From positions 186,001-250,000 of the forward strand of contig NZ_QGDB01000005.1 in assembly GCF_003149535.1 (NCBI RefSeq): 64,000 nt of DNA, in the 5' to 3' direction. Below, one piece after another: positions 34,998 through 44,441 of the stretch (position 1 is the first letter of the stretch; every line of letters starts with the position of its first letter). The stretch is from Falsochrobactrum shanghaiense (GTDB lineage: Bacteria; Pseudomonadota; Alphaproteobacteria; Rhizobiales; Rhizobiaceae). Made by a program: the position numbers and the translations under genes. The notes beneath the pieces were generated by a model. That model saw nothing but the letters and a program-made list of their open reading frames with translations. It made no database searches and was not told where the DNA came from.

Positions 34998-36074
34998 TTA
35001 TGCCGCGGGCTTGGTCTTTTCCGAGGCAAGTTTCTTTTCACAGCGCAGCAGCATGCCAAAAAGATCACGCGGCTCGTCTGGATCGGCCAGCAGATCAAGC
35101 TGCTCGTAAAGGCCCGTATCCTTGAGCTTGTCGCGAACATATCGCAGCGCCGAAAAATCTTCCGTGGCAAAACCAACAGAATCGAACAGTGTGATCTGGC
35201 GCACATCCTTGCGGCCTTCCGCCTGCCCGGCGATGACTTCCCAAAGCTCGTTGACCGGATAATCTTCCGGCAATTGCTGGATTTCACCTTCGATACGAGT
35301 CTGCGGCGGATATTCAACGAAAATATCCGAACGCCGCAAAATATCGCTGTGCAACTCGGTCTTGCCGGGGCAATCCCCCCCGATCGCATTGATATGAACG
35401 CCAGCCCCAACCAGATTATCGGTAAGAATGGTTGCGTTAAGCTTGTCCGCCGTCACGGTGGTGATGATTTCCGCGCCTTCGACAACTTCTTCGACATTCT
35501 TGCAGATCACAATGTCGAAGCCCGCCCCCTCAAGATTACGAACACATTTTTCCGACGCCTGCCGGTCGATGTCATAAAGACGCAGCTTGTCGATCCCCAG
35601 CAGCGCCTTGAACGCCAGCGCCTGAAACTCGCTTTGCGCGCCATTGCCAATGATTGCCATGGTGCGTGCATTCTTTGGCGCCAGATATTTGGCTGCAACA
35701 GCGGAAGTCGCAGCCGTGCGCAGCGCCGTCAGGATGGTCATTTCGGTCAGCAGCATCGGATAGCCGCTGCCGACATCGGCCAGAACGCCAAAGGCAGTGA
35801 CCGTCTGCAAGCCTTCCCGCGTATTCTTGGGGTGGCCGTTGACATATTTGAAGCCGTAAAGCGTGCCATCGCTCGTCGGCATCAGTTCGATCACGCCTTC
35901 CTTCGAGTGGGATGCAACGCGCGGCGTCTTGTCGAAATTTTCCCAGCGGCGGAAATCCTCTTCCACATAATCGGAAAGTTCCTTGAGGAAAGTCTCGACG
36001 CCAATGGAAAGAACCAGCTTCATCATGTGATCGACACTGACAAAGGGAACAATATTGAGATTGGGCTCGGTCAT
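34998..36074 (-). CDS. ocd: Ornithine cyclodeaminase
   Basis: A 358-residue NAD-dependent enzyme of the ornithine cyclodeaminase/mu-crystallin family, converting L-ornithine to L-proline and ammonia. The family sequence includes PTSDGTLYGFKYVNGHPKN (about residues 66-84), TALRTAATSAVAAKYLA (about 115-131) and the NAD loop MAIIGNGAQSEFQALAF (about 139-155). It lies 47 bases after the arginase gene on the same strand, so the operon carries arginine to ornithine to proline. A divergent Lrp-type regulator is next to it. Confidence 0.93.
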   Translation of the reverse strand: MTEPNLNIVPFVSVDHMMKLVLSIGVETFLKELSDYVEEDFRRWENFDKTPRVASHSKEGVIELMPTSDGTLYGFKYVNGHPKNTREGLQTVTAFGVLADVGSGYPMLLTEMTILTALRTAATSAVAAKYLAPKNARTMAIIGNGAQSEFQALAFKALLGIDKLRLYDIDRQASEKCVRNLEGAGFDIVICKNVEEVVEGAEIITTVTADKLNATILTDNLVGAGVHINAIGGDCPGKTELHSDILRRSDIFVEYPPQTRIEGEIQQLPEDYPVNELWEVIAGQAEGRKDVRQITLFDSVGFATEDFSALRYVRDKLKDTGLYEQLDLLADPDEPRDLFGMLLRCEKKLASEKTKPAA

Positions 36075-36121
36075 GATTTCTCCTAAATCATCGATAAGCG
36101 ACGGCGTTAAACCGGGCCGCT

Positions 36122-37042
36122 TTAATAGCTGCGTGTTGGGCGGTCCATGACACTGCGGCCAAGAAGGCTCGCCATCAGGTCCACCATGACGGTTGCGGTG
36201 CGCCCGCGTTCATCGAGAAATGGATTGAGTTCAACAAGATCGAGGCTCGTCACCAATTCGCTGTCGTGCAGCATCTCCATGATGAGATGCGCCTCGCGGA
36301 AGGTCGCACCGCCCGGAACCGTGGTGCCCACTGCGGGGGCGATGGAAGGGTCGAGGAAATCAACGTCAAGGCTGACATGCAGCAGCCCGTTCTCGGATTT
36401 CACACGCTCAAGAAAACGCCGCAGCAGGGCAGCAACGCCATGCTCGTCAATCAGGCGCATATCAAAAACCGACACTTTGGTTTTCTGAATTGCCGCGCGT
36501 TCGGCAGGATCGACGCTGCGAATGCCCATCATACAGGCATTGCTCGGATCGATGGCGGCGGCGAGCGGCGGGAAATAATCCGCAAACCCCTTCTGGCCAG
36601 TGAAATAAGCAACCGGCGTGCCGTGCAGATTGCCGCTGTCGGTCGTCTCCAGCGTATGGAAATCCGTATGCGCGTCGAGCCACAATACAAACTGCTTGCG
36701 ATTTTTTTCGGCGGCACGGCGCGCAATGCCGGGAACCGTACCGGCAGCCAGCAAGTGATCCCCGCCCAGAAAGATCGGAAACCCCTCTTCGCTCTCGCGA
36801 TAGGCTGCTTCGCTGATCGCCTCGATCCATGCGACCGCTTCGGGCAGCGACTTGATTGCCGGATTGGGATGGCTTCGTGGATGCCTTGCAGCAGGAGCGA
36901 GATTTCCAAGATCGGTAAATCCATGACCAAGTTCACGGATCGCTTCTGCAATACCCGCTGCGCGATAGGCGTCAGGCCCCATATTGCAGCCCAGACGCCC
37001 CGTGCCTTCCTGAACCGGCAATCCCAAAATCTTGCAATGCAT
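36122..37042 (-). CDS. rocF: Arginase
   Basis: A 306-residue Mn-dependent arginase/ureohydrolase, cleaving L-arginine to L-ornithine and urea. Metal ligands are in GGDHLLA (about residue 103), LDAHTDFHT (about 127) and SLDVDFLDPS (about 230). The start at MHCKILGL has AAGGAG nine bases upstream; a longer frame of 84 bases has no ribosome site. It is first in an operon with ocd. Urea released may feed the urease of Brucella, which is not in this window. Confidence 0.95.
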   Translation of the reverse strand: MHCKILGLPVQEGTGRLGCNMGPDAYRAAGIAEAIRELGHGFTDLGNLAPAARHPRSHPNPAIKSLPEAVAWIEAISEAAYRESEEGFPIFLGGDHLLAAGTVPGIARRAAEKNRKQFVLWLDAHTDFHTLETTDSGNLHGTPVAYFTGQKGFADYFPPLAAAIDPSNACMMGIRSVDPAERAAIQKTKVSVFDMRLIDEHGVAALLRRFLERVKSENGLLHVSLDVDFLDPSIAPAVGTTVPGGATFREAHLIMEMLHDSELVTSLDLVELNPFLDERGRTATVMVDLMASLLGRSVMDRPTRSY

Positions 37043-37109
37043 CAAATACGGCTCCTTTTGAATTATGAGCAAGATTGACCATTTACCCTTGGCGATGTGA
37101 ACCATACGG

Positions 37110-37146
37110 ATTGGCAACTTTATCATTTTACTTTATCAAATTGGCA
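37110..37146. promoter_or_regulatory. Nested direct repeats between rocF and the Lrp-type gene
   Basis: ATTGGCA occurs at 37110 and again at 37140, exactly 30 bases apart (about three helical turns), and TTTATCA at 37119 and 37132. Phased repeats in a divergent promoter beside an Lrp-type gene are what a multimeric Lrp-type protein would bind. Confidence 0.5.
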
Positions 37147-37172
37147 GATTTATATACCATACTGGAGAAAGC

Positions 37173-37610
37173 ATGGACGCTCTCGACGAAAAGCTGATCA
37201 CGACCCTTCGCCACAATGGCCGCCGCAGCATTTCGGATATGGCCATCGATCTTGGTGTATCGCGCGCAACCGTTCGTGCGCGCATGGAACGGCTCGAACA
37301 AAGCGGCGATATTCTCGGCTATACGGTCATCCTGCGTTCGGACGCCGTGGACCTGCCTGTGCGCGGGATCATGATGATCGAAATCGAAGGGCATGTCGCC
37401 GACCGTGTGGTCAAGGCACTGGGCGGCTTTTCAGAAATTTCAGCAGTCCACACCACCAATGGCCGCTTCGATCTGGTGGTGGAACTGGGTGCTGCAACCC
37501 TCACCGATTTTGATGCCGTCCTGCGTCGCATACGATTGGTATCGGGCATCAAGGCCAGCGAAACCCATTTGCTGCTGGCCACGCCGCGCTCAACAAGGGC
37601 GCGGCTTTAA
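37173..37610 (+). CDS. Lrp/AsnC family regulator of arginine catabolism (probable)
   Basis: A 145-residue regulator with an N-terminal helix-turn-helix (residues 1-60, MDALDEKLITTLRHNGRRSISD, LGVSRATVRARMERL) and a C-terminal RAM domain (about 65-140, GRFDLVVELGAATLTDFDAVLRRIR). It is transcribed away from rocF-ocd with 130 bases between the starts; repeats in that gap are candidate binding sites. Lrp-type regulators beside arginase and ocd genes are often activators responding to arginine or ornithine; I infer that role here. Confidence 0.9.
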   Translation: MDALDEKLITTLRHNGRRSISDMAIDLGVSRATVRARMERLEQSGDILGYTVILRSDAVDLPVRGIMMIEIEGHVADRVVKALGGFSEISAVHTTNGRFDLVVELGAATLTDFDAVLRRIRLVSGIKASETHLLLATPRSTRARL

Positions 37611-37616
37611 AAACAA

Positions 37617-37642
37617 AAAGGGCCGGAAATCTCCGACCCTTT
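37617..37642. terminator. Bidirectional terminator between the Lrp-type gene and the OYE gene
   Basis: Arms aaaggg-c-cgga and tccg-a-cccttt close a hairpin with one mismatch and loop aatc. A/T runs on both sides allow termination of both convergent genes. Confidence 0.65.
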
Positions 37643-37661
37643 CTTTGGCTCATTCTTTGGC

Positions 37662-38777
37662 TCAGGCAAGAACCGGGTAATCCGTATAGCCTTTCGCCCC
37701 GCCGCCATACATGTTCTGCTGGTCAAGCTCGTTCAGCGGAGCATTGTCTTTCAGACGGCGAACGAGGTCCGGATTGGCAATGAACGGCTTACCGAAGGCA
37801 ACCAGATCAGCCTCCCCGCTGGCGATGGCCTTTTCCGCCAGTTCACGGTCATAGCCATTATTGACCATCCATGCAGCCTTGCCGCCCGCATCGCGATAGA
37901 TCTGCTTGAGTCGCGCATAATCGAAAGGCTGCGGCCCCTGCTGAAAATCACGCGCGCCACCTGTCGCACCTTCAACGATGTGAATATAGGCAAGGCCATA
38001 TCCACCCAGTTTTTCCACGACATAATCAAACAGCGGCTGCGGGTCGGAATCGGAAGCATCATTGGCAGGCGTCACCGGAGAAAGGCGGATACCGACCTTG
38101 CCGCCGCCCACAGCCCTGGTGATGGCACCCACCACCTCGAACAGAAAACGGGCGCGATTTTCGATCGAGCCGCCATATTCATCGCTGCGGTGATTGCTGC
38201 CCGAGCGCAGGAACTGGTCGATCAAATAGCCGTTGGCCGCGTGGATTTCGACGCCGTCAAAACCGGCGACATCGACCGCATCTTTTGCGGCCTTGGCGTA
38301 AGTGGCGACGATTTCCTCGATCTCGCTCCTTTCGAGCGCGCGTGGTTCTGATGTTGGCGCAAACTCCCCTGTGCCGTCCTCGTGCACCAGATAGGTCTTG
38401 GCCTTGGCCGTGATGGCAGATGGCGCGACAGGCTTCTCGCCATTTGGCTGCAAGGAATTATGCGAGATACGACCTACATGCCACATCTGCGCGACAATCC
38501 TGCCGCCTGCCTTGTGCACCGCTTCGGTCACGCGCTTCCATCCGGCCAGTTGTTCAGGCGAATAAAGCCCCGGAACATCGGCATAGCCCTGCCCCTGATG
38601 GCTGATAGCGGTCGCCTCCGTAATGATGAGACCAGCGCTCGCGCGCTGTTCGTAATAGGTGACATTGAGATCGTTCGGCACGGCTCTGGGCGAGCGATTG
38701 CGTGTCAGTGGCGCCATGACGATACGATTTGCAAGCTCCAGATCGCCGACCGTAACGGGACCGAATAAAGTGGCCAT
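37662..38777 (-). CDS. Old Yellow Enzyme family flavin oxidoreductase (NemA-like)
   Basis: A 371-residue FMN-dependent ene-reductase of the Old Yellow Enzyme family. VMAPLTRNRSPRAVPNDL is the N-terminal family motif (about residue 21), the active-site His/Asn pair is in IHAANGYLIDQFLRSGSNHR (about 181-200) and ENRARFLFEVV follows. Related enzymes reduce N-ethylmaleimide, nitrate esters and enones. It is encoded 29 bases after an ArsR-family regulator in the same direction, so the regulator probably controls it, as NemR does nemA. The gene is downstream of the regulator's stop, consistent with a two-gene operon. Confidence 0.93.
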   Translation of the reverse strand: MATLFGPVTVGDLELANRIVMAPLTRNRSPRAVPNDLNVTYYEQRASAGLIITEATAISHQGQGYADVPGLYSPEQLAGWKRVTEAVHKAGGRIVAQMWHVGRISHNSLQPNGEKPVAPSAITAKAKTYLVHEDGTGEFAPTSEPRALERSEIEEIVATYAKAAKDAVDVAGFDGVEIHAANGYLIDQFLRSGSNHRSDEYGGSIENRARFLFEVVGAITRAVGGGKVGIRLSPVTPANDASDSDPQPLFDYVVEKLGGYGLAYIHIVEGATGGARDFQQGPQPFDYARLKQIYRDAGGKAAWMVNNGYDRELAEKAIASGEADLVAFGKPFIANPDLVRRLKDNAPLNELDQQNMYGGGAKGYTDYPVLA

Positions 38778-38806
38778 AGGTATTTTCCTTCAGGTTGAAA
38801 GGCTGA

Positions 38807-39118
38807 TTAAAGATCGGAAAGAGAATTCAGAAAGGCTGCGATAGCCTCTTCGTTGCGCTTGTAGAATGTCCATTGTCCCACACGGTGGGGCACGATCAGC
38901 CCGGCTTTCGCCAGCACCGAAAGATGACCGGAAACGGTCGATTGCGAGAGGCCGCAACGCTCGAACTGGCCCGCGCACACGCCCATCTCCACGGAAATAT
39001 GCTGGGCGGAGAAATGCTTCTCCGGGTTTTTGAGCCAGTTCAGAATATCCAGACGCACCGGATTGGCGAGGGCTTTCAGCACCTCGTCTCTGGCTATGAT
39101 GGATTGTTCTTCCGGCAT
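38807..39118 (-). CDS. ArsR family regulator with a candidate redox cysteine pair
   Basis: A 103-residue winged-helix repressor of the ArsR family (LKALANPVRLDILNWL, LSQSTVSGHLSVLAKAGLI, VGQWTFYKRNEEA). C48 and C55 flank the start of the recognition helix (GVCAGQFERCGLS). It precedes an ene-reductase gene in one operon, so the cysteines may sense electrophiles or oxidants, as in other ArsR or TetR regulators of such enzymes. I start at MPEEQSII; aagga and gagg lie upstream. A longer frame reaches 43 residues further but has no ribosome site. Confidence 0.85.
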   Translation of the reverse strand: MPEEQSIIARDEVLKALANPVRLDILNWLKNPEKHFSAQHISVEMGVCAGQFERCGLSQSTVSGHLSVLAKAGLIVPHRVGQWTFYKRNEEAIAAFLNSLSDL

Positions 39119-39140
39119 CGCCGCCTCGCTGGTCCTTAAT

Positions 39141-39171
39141 GATACATCGTCATTTTCCGATATATGTATCG
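39141..39171. promoter_or_regulatory. Candidate operator of the ArsR-OYE operon
   Basis: gatacat (39141) and atgtatc (39164) form an inverted repeat with 16 bases between, and a shorter repeat cgata-tatg-tatcg (39158-39171) overlaps it. It lies 23-53 bases upstream of the regulator start codon. Confidence 0.55.
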
Positions 39172-39316
39172 CCTGAATCCGATTTAAACCCTGCGCGCGT
39201 TCACATCCGCGTGAGCGATCCACACACAAGCTTTCCTGTGGAGCCATCGACGCCTTGATTGCGCCTCACGGACAACCGACTATGTTCGCCGTAACGATTG
39301 CAAAACGGGAAGATAC

Positions 39317-41617
39317 ATGGCGGACGACATCAAGCGCATTGCCGGGATAATCGCGGCGGAAATCAACGCAACACCCGATCAGGCTATTGCCGCTATCGGC
39401 TTGCTGGACGAAGGCGCAACCGTGCCTTTCGTCGCCCGCTACCGCAAGGAAGTGACCGGCGGGCTTGATGACACGCAATTACGCCAGCTTTCCGAGCGAC
39501 TTTCCTATTTGCGCGAGCTTGAAGCACGGCGCAATTCCATTCTCGAATCGATCCGCGGGCAAGGGAAGCTCACGCCCGAACTGGAACTCAAGATTGCGGG
39601 GGTCGAAACCAAGGCCGAACTGGAAGACCTCTACCTCCCCTACAAGCCCAAGCGCCGCACCCGCGCGCAGATCGCTCGCGAGCGCGGCCTTGGCCCCCTT
39701 GCCGAAGCGATTCTTGATGATCGCAGCCTCGTTCCATCCGACATCGCCGCACAATATGTCACCGGCGAAGTCGCCGATGTGAAAGCAGCCCTCGACGGCG
39801 CGCGCGACATCATCGCCGAGAATTTTTCTGAAAATGCCGAACTTCTTGGAAATTTGCGCAATTATCTAAAAGACCGGGCCGTGCTGCGCTCGCGCGGGAT
39901 CGATGGCAAAGAGGCGGCTGGCGCGAAATTCTCCGATTATTTCGACCATTCCGAACGCTGGGCCACCGTTGCAGGCCACCGTGCACTCGCCATGTTGCGT
40001 GGCCGCAACGAGGATTTCCTGTCGCTGGACATTGAAGTAGACGCCGACGACGCCTCGCCGGTCAAACCCGTCGAACGCAAAATTGCCGCTGCCTATAATA
40101 TCGGCGCGACACTGCCCGGCGATCGCTGGCTGATGGAAGTTGTCGGCTGGGCATGGCGCGTGAAACTTTCACTGTCGCTATCGCTCGACCTGATGCGCGA
40201 TCTGCGCGAGCGCGCCGAAGAAGAAGCAATCAACGTCTTTGCCCGCAATCTTAAAGACCTGTTGTTGGCCGCACCAGCCGGTTCGCGCGCAACCATGGGT
40301 CTCGATCCCGGCATTCGCACCGGCGTCAAGGTCGCGGTCGTGGATGGCACCGGCAAGTTGCTCGATACCACAACCGTCTATCCCTTCCCGCCAAGAAACG
40401 ATCTTCGCGGCACACAGGCGGAGCTTGCAAGCCTCGTGCGCAAGCATAAGGTCGAACTGATCGCCATCGGCAATGGCACCGGAAGCCGCGAGACGGAACG
40501 TCTCGTCATCGACATGCTTTCTGATATGCCCGCACCCAAGCCGCTGAAGGTGATCGTGTCCGAAGCGGGTGCATCGGTCTATTCCGCTTCGGAAACAGCT
40601 GCGGCAGAATTTCCGCAATTGGACGTATCGCTGCGCGGGGCGGTTTCCATCGCCCGCCGCTTGCAGGACCCGTTGGCGGAACTCGTCAAGATCGAACCCA
40701 AATCCATTGGCGTCGGCCAATATCAGCATGATGTGGACCAGATACGGCTTGCCCGCGCGCTTGATGCCGTGGTCGAAGATGCGGTGAATGCCGTCGGCGT
40801 CGATCTCAACACCGCTTCCGCCTCGCTGCTTGCCCGTGTGTCGGGTCTTGGTCAATCGCTGGCCGAAGCCATCGTCGCCCATCGCAACGAAGCAGGGGCT
40901 TTCAAAAATCGCAAGGAATTGCTCAAAGTCGCACGTCTTGGCAATCGCACTTTCGAGCAATGCGCGGGCTTCCTGCGCATCGCCAATGGCACCGAACCGC
41001 TCGACGCCTCATCCGTTCACCCGGAAGCCTATGGCGTGGCGAAAAAGATCGTCAGCGCCTGCGGCCGTGACGTGCGTTCGCTGATGGGCGACAGCGCAGC
41101 GCTCAAGGCGCTCGATCCGCGTGTTTTTGTCGATGAGCGTTTCGGCCTGCCGACCGTGCGCGACATCATCGCCGAACTCGACAAGCCCGGCCGCGACCCC
41201 CGACCAGAGTTCAAAACGGCAACCTTTGCCGATGGCATTGACGACATCAAGGATTTGAAGCCCGGCATGATGCTGGAAGGAACCGTAACCAATGTTGCAG
41301 CCTTCGGTGCATTCGTCGATATTGGCGTGCATCAGGATGGCCTCGTCCATGTCTCGCAATTGGCGGATCGCTTCATCAAGGACCCGCATGAGGTGGTGAA
41401 GGCTGGCGATGTGGTGAAAGTGCGTGTGGTGGAAGTGGATGTGCCGCGCAAGCGCATCGGCCTTTCCATGCGCAGGGATGCCGAACCAGCACCTTCACGC
41501 GGGCCTTCAAATCGCGATCAGCGCCCGACCAAAAGCTTTACGCCCCAGCGCAAGCAGGAACAGCCAGCAACCGGCGGACTGGGCGCGGCATTGCTCGAAG
41601 CAATGAAGAAGAAATAG
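39317..41617 (+). CDS. tex: Tex, RNA-binding transcription accessory protein
   Basis: A 766-residue RNA-binding protein. In order: Tex N-terminal domain (about 1-190), the YqgF/RuvX-like fold with [21 protein letters not shown] (about 327-347), helix-hairpin-helix motifs (about 480-560, [21 protein letters not shown]) and a C-terminal S1 domain (about 650-720, [33 protein letters not shown]), followed by a basic, flexible tail. Length and order match Tex, which affects transcription fidelity and toxin or virulence gene expression in other bacteria. The gene stands alone and ends just before the convergent fbpC-type gene. Confidence 0.96.
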   Translation: MADDIKRIAGIIAAEINATPDQAIAAIGLLDEGATVPFVARYRKEVTGGLDDTQLRQLSERLSYLRELEARRNSILESIRGQGKLTPELELKIAGVETKAELEDLYLPYKPKRRTRAQIARERGLGPLAEAILDDRSLVPSDIAAQYVTGEVADVKAALDGARDIIAENFSENAELLGNLRNYLKDRAVLRSRGIDGKEAAGAKFSDYFDHSERWATVAGHRALAMLRGRNEDFLSLDIEVDADDASPVKPVERKIAAAYNIGATLPGDRWLMEVVGWAWRVKLSLSLSLDLMRDLRERAEEEAINVFARNLKDLLLAAPAGSRATMGLDPGIRTGVKVAVVDGTGKLLDTTTVYPFPPRNDLRGTQAELASLVRKHKVELIAIGNGTGSRETERLVIDMLSDMPAPKPLKVIVSEAGASVYSASETAAAEFPQLDVSLRGAVSIARRLQDPLAELVKIEPKSIGVGQYQHDVDQIRLARALDAVVEDAVNAVGVDLNTASASLLARVSGLGQSLAEAIVAHRNEAGAFKNRKELLKVARLGNRTFEQCAGFLRIANGTEPLDASSVHPEAYGVAKKIVSACGRDVRSLMGDSAALKALDPRVFVDERFGLPTVRDIIAELDKPGRDPRPEFKTATFADGIDDIKDLKPGMMLEGTVTNVAAFGAFVDIGVHQDGLVHVSQLADRFIKDPHEVVKAGDVVKVRVVEVDVPRKRIGLSMRRDAEPAPSRGPSNRDQRPTKSFTPQRKQEQPATGGLGAALLEAMKKK

Positions 41618-41622
41618 GCAGA

Positions 41623-42738
41623 TTAAATCTTGTTGCCAATCGGAAAGCCGGTCGATGCCTTTCGCACCGGCATTTCCTCGCTTGGAATGATCCAGCCATC
41701 TTTGATGGACAGGCGCACCTCGTCACCCTCTTGCAGCCGCATCGGGTCACGAATTTCAAAATGCAGGTGAATATCGGGCTTTGCGAGTGATACCGCTTCA
41801 ATACGTGAGCCGCCGCCGCGATAAACGGACCGCGTGACCCGCACGGCTATGCCGCCTGTCTGGGTCAGTTGCAGATCCCCTGCCCGCACACACAGCTTTG
41901 CGTTTGCCCGCGGCATTTCGGTGCCACTGCAACGCACCTGCGCCCGGCTTCCCAATATCAGCGCCTCGCAATGGCCGCGCTCGGAAAAGGAAAGCACTTC
42001 GGCAGGCAACACCATGCCATGCGCGATAAAGGATGCGACCATTTCGCTGGCGGGTTCTTCATAAAGCCTGCGCGGCGTGTCGAACTGTTGCAGCTTGCCG
42101 TGGTCAAGCACCGCGATACGATCTGCCAGCGCCATGGCCTCGGCCTGATCATGGGTGATATAGATGATGGTCGTGCCGGTGCGCTTGTGAAAAGCGGCGA
42201 ATTCATTTTCCATTGATGCGCGCAAATGCACATCGAGATTGGCCAAGGGCTCATCGAACAGCACCAGCGACGGTGCTGCGACGAGGCAGCGCGCGAGCGC
42301 CACACGCTGCCGCTGCCCGCCTGAAAGATTGGCCGGGCGGCGATCACCAAAGCCTTCAAGATCGACCAGCGCCAGGGCTTCGTTCACACGGCGTTCGCGT
42401 TCGGCCTTGGCTACTTTGGCGACCTTGAGACTATAGCCGATATTTTCCGCCACCGTCATATGCGGCCAGAGCGCGTAATTCTGGAACACTATGCCTACAT
42501 GCCGCTTTTCCGGCGGCACATTGTCATTACGATCCGACACGCGCGCGTCGCCAATATGAATTTCCCCGCCATCGACTTCTTCAAAACCCGCGATCATGCG
42601 CAAAAGCGTGGTCTTTCCGCAGCCGGAAGGGCCGAGAATCGCGATGAATTCGCCATCCTTCACATCCAGCGACACACTCGACAATGCCTGAAAGCCGTTG
42701 AAGTTTTTGGAAACACTCTCGATTTTCAGTCGCGCCAT
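41623..42738 (-). CDS. fbpC: Fe(III)-type ABC transporter, ATP-binding protein
   Basis: The ATPase of a ferric-iron-type importer, 371 residues. Walker A is GPSGCGKTTLLRM (about residues 38-50), the signature LSGGQRQRVALARCLV (about 136) and Walker B LVLFDEPLANLD (about 157). The C-terminal third is a TOBE-type regulatory domain. I start at the ATG of MARLKIESV; the frame runs 55 residues further upstream with no sign of a real N-terminus. It overlaps the permease gene by 13 bases. The substrate is inferred from the permease and binding-protein types. Confidence 0.85.
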   Translation of the reverse strand: MARLKIESVSKNFNGFQALSSVSLDVKDGEFIAILGPSGCGKTTLLRMIAGFEEVDGGEIHIGDARVSDRNDNVPPEKRHVGIVFQNYALWPHMTVAENIGYSLKVAKVAKAERERRVNEALALVDLEGFGDRRPANLSGGQRQRVALARCLVAAPSLVLFDEPLANLDVHLRASMENEFAAFHKRTGTTIIYITHDQAEAMALADRIAVLDHGKLQQFDTPRRLYEEPASEMVASFIAHGMVLPAEVLSFSERGHCEALILGSRAQVRCSGTEMPRANAKLCVRAGDLQLTQTGGIAVRVTRSVYRGGGSRIEAVSLAKPDIHLHFEIRDPMRLQEGDEVRLSIKDGWIIPSEEMPVRKASTGFPIGNKI

Positions 42739-44441
42739 GGCAGGACCCCATTTGGCAGACGCCGTGCAAACAGATTTGTAGCAAGCATCAATATGAATGT
42801 CACGGCAACGACCAGAACGGAAATGGCCGCCGCATAGGCGGAATCTCCCGCCTGTTCGAACGAAAACATGACTACGCCCAGCGTTTCCGAACCCGAAGCC
42901 CATAACAGGGCCGAAACCGTAAGTTCGCAGAACGCGGTCATGAAAATCAGGACCCCGCCTGCAAGTGTCGCCGGAGCCACCAATGGAAATATAATGGTGC
43001 GCAGCCGATAAAAAAGCCCTGCCCCCGCAATACGTGCCGCCTCCTCCATGGCCCGGTCAACCTGATGCAGCCCGGCAATGGTCGGGCGCAAGGCCAGCAC
43101 GAAGAAGCGCGCCAGATAGGCGAACAGGATGATCCAGATCGTATTGTAAAGGCTGACGCCAATGATCGGCAACGGCTTGAGAAATATCAGGAGACACGCA
43201 ATCGCCAGCACCACGCCGGGCAAGGCATAAGGCATTTCGGCGGCATAATTGAGGATCGGCGTCCAGCGTTTCTTGCGCCAGGCGAGCATATAGGCGAGCG
43301 GCACAGCAAGCAGAACCGCAAACAGCGCAGCCGCCAGCGATAATATGATGCTGTTGCTGAAAGCCCGCGCAGCACCCCCATGTTCCAGCAGGACGAAGCG
43401 GAAATTCTCAAATGTCGCCGTGGCGAAATTCAGTGGCACGCCGTAGGCGGGAACCAGCGCCGACAGCGTCAGGCCAATGATTGGCAGGACCAGAACGACC
43501 ACGATCAGCAGCCACGCGATGAATTCCGCAACCACGCGCCAACGGCCCAGCTTGAAGGGAGCAGCAGGAAGAGATGTCGAAACAATACGAAAATCACGCC
43601 TGCGTGCAATGAAATCCTGCGTGGCGATGCCTGCCATGGCGATCAGGCCGATCAGCACCGACAATACGGCGACGCTCGAAAGAACGCTTGGTCCCCCGGT
43701 GGCAAGCCGCTGGTAGATCAATGTCGGCAGAACCAGATAATTCGACGGAATACCAAGAAAGGCGGGAATACCGAAATTGCCGACGCATGAAACAAAAGCA
43801 AGTGCTGCCGCCCCGATGATCGAAGGCGTCATCAAAGGCAGAATGATCGTATGCAATACGGTCCACTTGCTGGCGCCTGAACTCAAGCCTGCTTCAACCA
43901 GTTCACGCGGCAGCTTGCGCAGACCCGCGCGCACGATCAGGAAGACCAGCGGGCCATATTGCACGCCTAAAAGCAGAATAATGCCCCAGACCGAATAAAG
44001 CGGATTTCGGCTGCCAAGCGGCGGCGCCATGCCAAGCAGCTTCAGAAACTGGCTTGAGGGGCCGAACAGCTGAAGCCAGGCCAGCGCCGTCACCTGCGGC
44101 GCGATCATGAGCGGCGCCACATAAAGCAGAACAAAGGCATTACGCCCGCGCATGTCCGACAGGCCGACAAGCAATGCTGCCGAAATACCGAATGCGAGCG
44201 CAAGCAGGGTGCCGCCAATGCCGATCTGGAGAGAGTGCCACGTCGCCACCCATGTCGAACGGCTGGCCAGCGTTTCGATCAGGACCGAAACGGATGGCTT
44301 GCCTTGCGGGGCCACAAGCTCAATGAGCAGCCGCAGCATCGGCAACAGCGACAACACCGCCACGATCAGGGCCACACCAGCAATCAGGGCCGCATCGCGG
44401 CCCTGAATATCTCGGAACATGCGCATCGAGACGCCTTGCAT
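42726..44441 (-). CDS. fbpB: Fe(III)-type ABC transporter, permease (two fused halves)
   Basis: A 571-residue inner-membrane permease with about twelve membrane segments, the fused two-domain form (FbpB/SfuB). The permease EAA loops are seen at about residues 180-200 (LVEAGLSSGASKWTVLHTI) and 460-480 (EEAARIAGAGLFYRLRTI). It starts at an ATG that overlaps the stop of the binding-protein gene by one base (TAATG), suggesting translational coupling. It carries both permease halves in one chain, in contrast to the split dpp and cho permeases. Confidence 0.88.
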   Translation of the reverse strand: MQGVSMRMFRDIQGRDAALIAGVALIVAVLSLLPMLRLLIELVAPQGKPSVSVLIETLASRSTWVATWHSLQIGIGGTLLALAFGISAALLVGLSDMRGRNAFVLLYVAPLMIAPQVTALAWLQLFGPSSQFLKLLGMAPPLGSRNPLYSVWGIILLLGVQYGPLVFLIVRAGLRKLPRELVEAGLSSGASKWTVLHTIILPLMTPSIIGAAALAFVSCVGNFGIPAFLGIPSNYLVLPTLIYQRLATGGPSVLSSVAVLSVLIGLIAMAGIATQDFIARRRDFRIVSTSLPAAPFKLGRWRVVAEFIAWLLIVVVLVLPIIGLTLSALVPAYGVPLNFATATFENFRFVLLEHGGAARAFSNSIILSLAAALFAVLLAVPLAYMLAWRKKRWTPILNYAAEMPYALPGVVLAIACLLIFLKPLPIIGVSLYNTIWIILFAYLARFFVLALRPTIAGLHQVDRAMEEAARIAGAGLFYRLRTIIFPLVAPATLAGGVLIFMTAFCELTVSALLWASGSETLGVVMFSFEQAGDSAYAAAISVLVVAVTFILMLATNLFARRLPNGVLPWRD

